Assembly: GCA_033220425.1 (NCBI GenBank)
Contig: CM065652.1
Location: 1,612,001-1,676,000, forward strand
Direction: 5' to 3'
DNA: 64,000 nt
Origin: Lepraria neglecta
Lineage: Eukaryota > Ascomycota > Lecanoromycetes > Lecanorales > Stereocaulaceae
Shown here: one piece after another, positions 59,650 to 64,000 of the stretch
Layout of the letters: every line of letters starts with the position of its first letter
Numbering within the stretch: the first letter of the stretch is position 1
Position numbers and translations under genes: made by a program
The notes under the pieces: generated by a model
Told to the model about the DNA's origin: nothing
Databases searched by the model: none
Seen by the model: only the letters and a program-made list of their open reading frames with translations

Positions 59650-60124
59650 GGTTCGTGCCAAGCCGGCAAGCCGGCGCTAAGCTCCTTCGGGTCAGCTGAT
59701 GCTGACTCCGCAGCATAGGGGCGGCACGTCTGAGCCCAAACTTCCGTAATTTTGCCAGCTTTTCGTTTTTTAAATTTTTAAAAAATAGGAATCTTGACTA
59801 CTCGTAATCAGTATTCCACCACGGCGTATAGAAGTTTTCTACCGAACGGCGCTGAGATGTATATAAAGTACGCGCCGTTCGGTGGAAAATTTCTGTAGGC
59901 CGTGGTGAGGTACTGATTGCGAGTGGTCAAGATTTGTATTGTTTCAAAATACGCTTAGTGAGAGTCCGGTATCGTTGACTTTTGGTGTGCGTGATAAGAA
60001 ATCCGCTATTGTGATGAGAAAACAGCAAAATTCGCCCGTAATTTTTGATTTTGCGCTCAGACGTGTTGCCCCCCAGCTGCGTAGTCAGCAGGCTTGGCGG
60101 GCCACGTCTGAGGTACTGAGGCAA
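59650..60124. mobile_element. Second, diverged copy of the same MITE family
   Basis: The right end (60,050-60,124) carries GCGCTCAGACGTG and CCACGTCTGAGGTACTGAGG, inverted copies of the 58982 end. The left end begins near CGTGCCAAGCCGGC and contains GCTGATGCTGACTCCGCAGC and CGGCACGTCTGAGC, but lacks the terminal TTGCCTCAG. The interior holds a large palindrome absent from the first copy. I could not find its target duplication. Confidence 0.65.
59793..59931. repeat. Large imperfect palindrome
   Basis: Arms of about 60 bp pair with few mismatches. CTTGACTACTCGTAATCAGTA on the left pairs with TACTGATTGCGAGTGGTCAAG on the right, and CCGAACGGCGC pairs with GCGCCGTTCGG at the centre. It would form a long hairpin and is part of the second MITE. 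Confidence 0.8.
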
Positions 60125-60413
60125 GCGCTTGCTCCTTCCATCGAGCTAACTTCTCCATGATATGGAGACTTAGTGTTGTAAGTATTTGTTACTCAATATG
60201 TAAACAGCTTGGTTTTGCCACCGGCAACGGCGAAATCTGCCTTCCTCGGCTTCCCCCAACTGCGCGTAAGGCTGCATGATCCTTCTCATCCGTCGCGGCT
60301 CAGCGGTGCATGAGCCACGTAGTCACAAAGTTCCAATTCTCTATCAAGTTAAAAAGATCGCCATCGATTATCGATGACTAGCAGTGCTCCTCCTACAATA
60401 CTCCTATCTCACC
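60125..60413. other. Promoter-side gap of the 60.4 kb gene
   Basis: About 290 bp between the MITE and the ATG. No specific element identified. Confidence 0.4.
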
Positions 60414-61217
60414 ATGGCAGACCCGCACCCTCCAACGCAAGATCCCTACAAAGACCCCAGCTTCCTCCGCGCCTGCTTACAAGAAACCCACTACGAAGAA
60501 CAACGCCTTCACTTCCTACGCCATCTAATAATCTACTCGACAACCCCCAACTCCGACATCCTCTCAGTACCAAACAACCGCTACACACTAATTCGAAAAT
60601 CCCTTTCAGAGCTCGAACCAGCCGACATCCGCCAATTCTGCTACAAAGACTGCGCTATCTATGGAAACGCAGAGAAGTTGGGTGGTGTTGTACCTCTTCG
60701 GATTCTAGATGATGTGTATAGAGAGTGGTTTCCGCATCGTGCGAAGGATAAGGATTTGAAGTGGGGGAGTTTCTTTGGGAAATATATGGGCTCGGAACTG
60801 CCGAACACTATTCCGCTGGCGGACTTGATAGCGTTCCATGCGAGGCTCTACTTGAAGGTCAACAGTATGGAATATGAAGCAATCCCAAAGCCGGGTATCA
60901 TGGTTGGAAAGCCTCCAGAGCCTCAGCGCGGACTTTATCGGATGCGGGATACTTTTGCTCTTGTTTTCATTATTTTGGACAAGACCAATTGGCGAGAGGA
61001 TGGGGTGCTTCTGGTTTTCAGGGACAGGGAAAGTACTACAGGGTTTCACGTCGAGGGAACAGAGATGGAGATGGAGGATGTTGCACCTGCATGCGTGTAT
61101 CGGACATCGCTCAAGCTTGCGATGAAAGCCGTAATCTCACGGGATGAGGAGAGAAGGAAAAGGCGCAAGGAGTGGTATGATTTGAATGAGGAGTTCTATG
61201 GCAGTGATGACGACTAG
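60414..61217 (+). CDS. Conserved-looking hypothetical protein
   Basis: A clean intron-less frame of 267 residues. I prefer the ATG at 60414 (CTCACCATGGCAG, a good fungal context) to an in-frame ATG 30 bp upstream. The protein starts MADPHPPTQDPYKDPSFL, continues with YEEQRLHFLRHLIIYST and LRILDDVYREWFPHRAKDKD, has a middle strand-rich part (DTFALVFIILDKTNWREDGV, LLVFRD), and ends in an acidic/basic tail (RKRRKEWYDLNEEFYGSDDD). No signal peptide or membrane helix. I do not recognise the family. Codon use and third-position C bias in the first half look like a real gene. Confidence 0.7.
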   Translation: MADPHPPTQDPYKDPSFLRACLQETHYEEQRLHFLRHLIIYSTTPNSDILSVPNNRYTLIRKSLSELEPADIRQFCYKDCAIYGNAEKLGGVVPLRILDDVYREWFPHRAKDKDLKWGSFFGKYMGSELPNTIPLADLIAFHARLYLKVNSMEYEAIPKPGIMVGKPPEPQRGLYRMRDTFALVFIILDKTNWREDGVLLVFRDRESTTGFHVEGTEMEMEDVAPACVYRTSLKLAMKAVISRDEERRKRRKEWYDLNEEFYGSDDD

Positions 61218-61512
61218 TATACATTGACTGATAGTGAAAACTTCCGAGCGTTCTTGCAGATAGCATTCAAGAAAGAGCGATTACGAAACAGACAGCTGCG
61301 CCAATTATACAGAAATAACTTGCAATAATCTTGTGGAAGATTAAGTACCAAGAAGTCTATGTCTATGAGAAAACACCTTTAACCAGTTGAAGTCTCATCG
61401 TTTTCGTTTTTCGTAAACTCAGCCCACATATGTGTTTCAAAGCCGACGTCGTTCGGCCCCTAGTGGGATCCTGGTAGACCCCGCCTTACAAAGGGGGTGC
61501 AAAAAGTCAGTA
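61218..61512. other. Gap between hypothetical gene and transposon
   Basis: About 295 bp; contains the 3' UTR of the gene on its left. Nothing else seen. Confidence 0.4.
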
Positions 61513-62888
61513 TACCGAGGTTTAGCCGGACATAGAACTTTTCAAAAACACCAAATCCTACACCACTGAATATCCACCCTATGGACCCCAGAACACCCTT
61601 ACCTACTCCACAAGCTGCAGAAACAGCACGCCGAGAAGCTACTACACGACGGAAGACGCGATTTTACCAAGCAATTGATACACGCGGCGATAAGACTCTT
61701 ACAGAGGTCTTTGAAGAGCAAGGAGTAATCAAGCCTACTGGATAAAAATAGCTCCGTATACGCAAGCTTCAGGGTTCCCCTGGTACTAGACGTACTGGCA
61801 GACATCGTCCGGGACGTCCTCCGAAAATTCCAGACTCTACGCTTATACAATTACTCGATTCAGATAATCCAGTCCGAAATCAACGCTATACCGCTCAATT
61901 AGCTCATTGAGATATTGATTGTAGAACCTGCACCCTTCAAAATTCGCTCAGAAAGAGGCGAAAAAACGCCCAATTATACAGACAAGCACCTGTCAAAGCA
62001 ATAAGTCAAAAAAATCTTCAGGAACGTGTAGTCTACGGAGAAGAAAATAAAGACAAGTTACTCTGGAGCTTCTGGTAGTATATTTCTTTTACCGACGAAG
62101 CTTATATTAACCCTGGAATTATTCCACACAGGCGAATTCTCCGCGAAGCTGGCACACGTTTGAACTCAGAAAATCTACAATCTTTCCCCGATTTTCAGGG
62201 GTGTAAAAAACACCTTTCGATCAGTATTTCGTGGTGGTATAAAGATCTACGGTTCTATAATGACGAGCATGATCCTCCGCCTGTTAAAATTCAGAAGCCT
62301 GCTAAGCCACGTCGTCGCCCAACTATAGAATCAGAAGAGTTATATTAGGAGCGTGTTAGATAGTAGGAAGAATCACTACCACACGAGCCAGAAATCAGGC
62401 CTCAAGGCAATTCTATAACACAAGCCTATTACGTCGAAAAGCTTCTACCCTATTATATTGCAGCGACCTAGTAACTCAGGCTTTAGTATACGCGGGGGAT
62501 TCTACAAGAAGACAATGATCCAAGTCACGGGACTGGATCAGGACCTAAAGGAGCAGCCAATAGAATACGAGAAGCCAATTGGATTGAGACATTAAAACAC
62601 CCTGCCCAGTCTCCGGATCTGAATCCTGCGGAGGGTATATGGAATATTCTAAAGCAAAGGATTCGAAGGCGTCAATATCGCAATTTGGAAGAGCTTACTA
62701 GGGTAATTTGGGAGGAATGGGAGAAGATCTCTATGGATGAGATACGCGCACGCATCAAAGAGATGCCATGGAGGTGTAATCAGCTAGTCAAAACAGGTGG
62801 TAAAGCTATTAAATAAGAATTGTGGTAGAAATCGATGTTTTAGCATATAATAGTGTTTTGCATGCTTGCTTCCGGCTAAACCTCGGTA
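61513..62888 (+). mobile_element. Complete Tc1-like DNA transposon, mutated
   Basis: The ends are inverted copies: ACCGAGGTTTAGCCGGA at 61514-61530 and TCCGGCTAAACCTCGGT at 62871-62887. TA dinucleotides occur at both edges (GTCAG-TA-TACCG on the left, GGTAC-TA-G on the right), consistent with Tc1/mariner insertion, although the exact border base is unclear. The 1.38-kb element holds one transposase frame, described separately. Length and structure are those of a full element. Confidence 0.85.
61581..62816 (+). pseudogene. Tc1-like transposase with about ten in-frame stops and no frameshift
   Basis: A single frame from ATG 61581 to TAA 62814 is 412 codons long, starting MDPRTPLPTPQAAETARRE. 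An N-terminal helix-turn-helix (KTLTEVFEEQGVIKPTG) and RRTGRHRPGRPPK lie before the catalytic core. The DDE residues are visible in FTDEAYINP, LQEDNDPSHG and SPDLNPAEGIWNILKQRIR. All three acids are present, and the spacing is Tc1-like. The frame is interrupted only by stop codons: seven TAG, two TAA and one TGA, several at places where Gln or Trp is expected (for example SFW-stop-YISFTDE). This is the mark of C-to-T mutation, not of random insertion/deletion decay. Confidence 0.88.
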
Positions 62889-64000
62889 CTAGTATTGACC
62901 CCACAACCGGCAGGACCCTACAACCGGCAGGCGCTAAGCCTAATTAGGCAAACTTCTAAAAAATTAGCAATGTTGTCTATATAAACACCTCTATTCAAGG
63001 ACATTATATTAGGGAGCCTTAGCGCCTTAAGCGCTTGGCATTCATATATTTTATCAATTCTAGCTTAGCGAGAACGAACAAGCTTTTCACCACCTACACT
63101 ATGTACAAGTACCTTAACAATTAGTAGCAACGGTCTACAAAGCCTTGAAAGATACACCTAGCGATCTTTCTAGGCTCCGCCGAGTTATTAGTACTCTAGT
63201 AAACCTTAAGGGATTCGGGAGCCACCAGTCGCTTTCGCTTATCTAATACCTACTAGGCTCTAAAAGCCTAACCACCCTATTATTTATCTATTCGTTACTA
63301 AGGTACTTTATATTACTAAGGTACTTTATATTCCTAAGATCTTAGATCTCAGATCTCAGATCTCGATCTATACTACCGCCAGTAGCGTTAGTAATACTAT
63401 TACCGGAGGTTATTACTATAGCGTAACGACCCTGCTATACCTACCCTATACTAGCCTAGGAGGACCCTTATTTTAGAGAGTTCGGAGAAGGTAATACCTA
63501 TAAGTATATAAAGAGTCGGAGTCTATACCCTGATATAAGTAATCCTAGGGTTATCAAACTGGCGTTAGCAGTAGACTACTCGGTTGTCGTCCTTGCTTTC
63601 AATCTTGCCGATTTTATCTAATCTCGGTACTAATATACTAATATTATCGATAACCCTCTCCGCCAACAGATTATTACCTACGTTATAGAAGGCAAATTTC
63701 GACCCGCTGAACCTTAGAGAGCTAACTACCGGGACAGGAGGACGACCAGGAGACGCCGAGGATAATCAGAATCTCTCGACCTACTAACCTTAGGGCCTAC
63801 CTAGCCAGAAGATTAGGCGGTCGACCAGATAGTAGTACGCTCGGTAGTCCGTCGGTTTAATAAGTTAATAATAGCTATCTAACGGCTGCTCGAGGACCCT
63901 CTATCTACCGGAAATACTCTAGAGGCAGACGGAGGAAGGAGCGAGTTATACTCTAAACCTTTAAATTAACCGTCTTTAAGAACTATAGAGTCTAACACCG
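62889..64000. other. TA-rich degenerate sequence, probably an old mutated repeat
   Basis: The last 1.1 kb has very many TAG, CTA, TTA and ATA triplets, no open frames of note, and few CA/TG-preserved codons, as expected of heavily C-to-T mutated repeats. Short direct repeats occur near 63,297-63,335 (ACTAAGGTACTTTATATT twice) and at 63,345 (AGATCTCAGATCTC). I cannot assign a family. It continues past the window edge. Confidence 0.5.

Noticed and set aside
1-64000. tRNA, rRNA or other structured RNA genes
   Set aside because: I looked for tRNA-like arms and rRNA motifs and saw none. The tRNA-Met-like stretch at 50390 is only 16 bases in antisense and is a primer site.

Overview
The window looks like a 64 kb piece of a filamentous ascomycete (Pezizomycotina) genome. 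Coding genes carry short GT-AG introns, mostly 48-60 bp. The gene content is typical of that group: scytalone dehydratase, a CFEM protein, a rhodopsin-like membrane protein, a HET-domain gene, NLR-type genes and a fungal CPS/KS-type diterpene cyclase. Many old sequences carry in-frame stops of the CAG>TAG, CAA>TAA, TGG>TAG and CGA>TGA kind and are TA-rich. That pattern is expected from repeat-induced point mutation (RIP) or similar C-to-T decay.

Layout. 1-11.2 kb is a decayed diterpene biosynthetic locus: an ent-kaurene-oxidase-like P450 split by a Tc1-type element, an intact second P450, an intact glutathione S-transferase, a hAT-like MITE, and a bifunctional class II/class I diterpene cyclase whose two metal/acid motifs are altered. 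12.8-22.6 kb holds mostly intact genes: scytalone dehydratase, a secreted PEBP-like protein, a secreted SnoaL-like protein, an F-box/2EXR-like gene, a stop-bearing D-Ala-D-Ala-ligase-like gene and a rhodopsin-like seven-helix protein. 25.2-30.3 kb is a large patatin-NB-ARC-TPR-ankyrin gene on the minus strand, broken, with a solo LTR inside. 31-34.8 kb holds an intact double-CFEM GPI protein and a hexose-type MFS transporter. 36.4-38.5 kb is a HET pseudogene. 38.6-42.9 kb is nearly gene-free. 43-47.4 kb holds a RapZ-C-like gene, a 33-bp minisatellite and a PigL_N-type gene. 47.6-52.5 kb is a secreted repeat glycoprotein gene broken by a small LTR element. 54.6-58.8 kb is an NWD-NACHT-ankyrin NLR gene. 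59-60.1 kb holds two long-TIR MITEs, 60.4 kb an intact hypothetical gene, 61.5-62.9 kb a complete but stop-riddled Tc1-like transposon, and the last 1.1 kb is TA-rich debris.

Two themes stand out. First, the diterpene pathway locus is dead at the cyclase while its P450 and GST still read through, so an ancestor probably made a labdane- or kaurane-type product. Second, a small LTR family (143-bp LTRs, 5-bp target duplication, primer site complementary to the anticodon arm of initiator tRNA-Met) has two insertions here. Both fall inside host coding sequence, and in both cases the host frame matches on the two sides of the insertion. Four self/non-self-recognition-type genes (patatin-NLR, HET, PigL_N type, NACHT-ankyrin) lie within 33 kb, and three or all of them are damaged.
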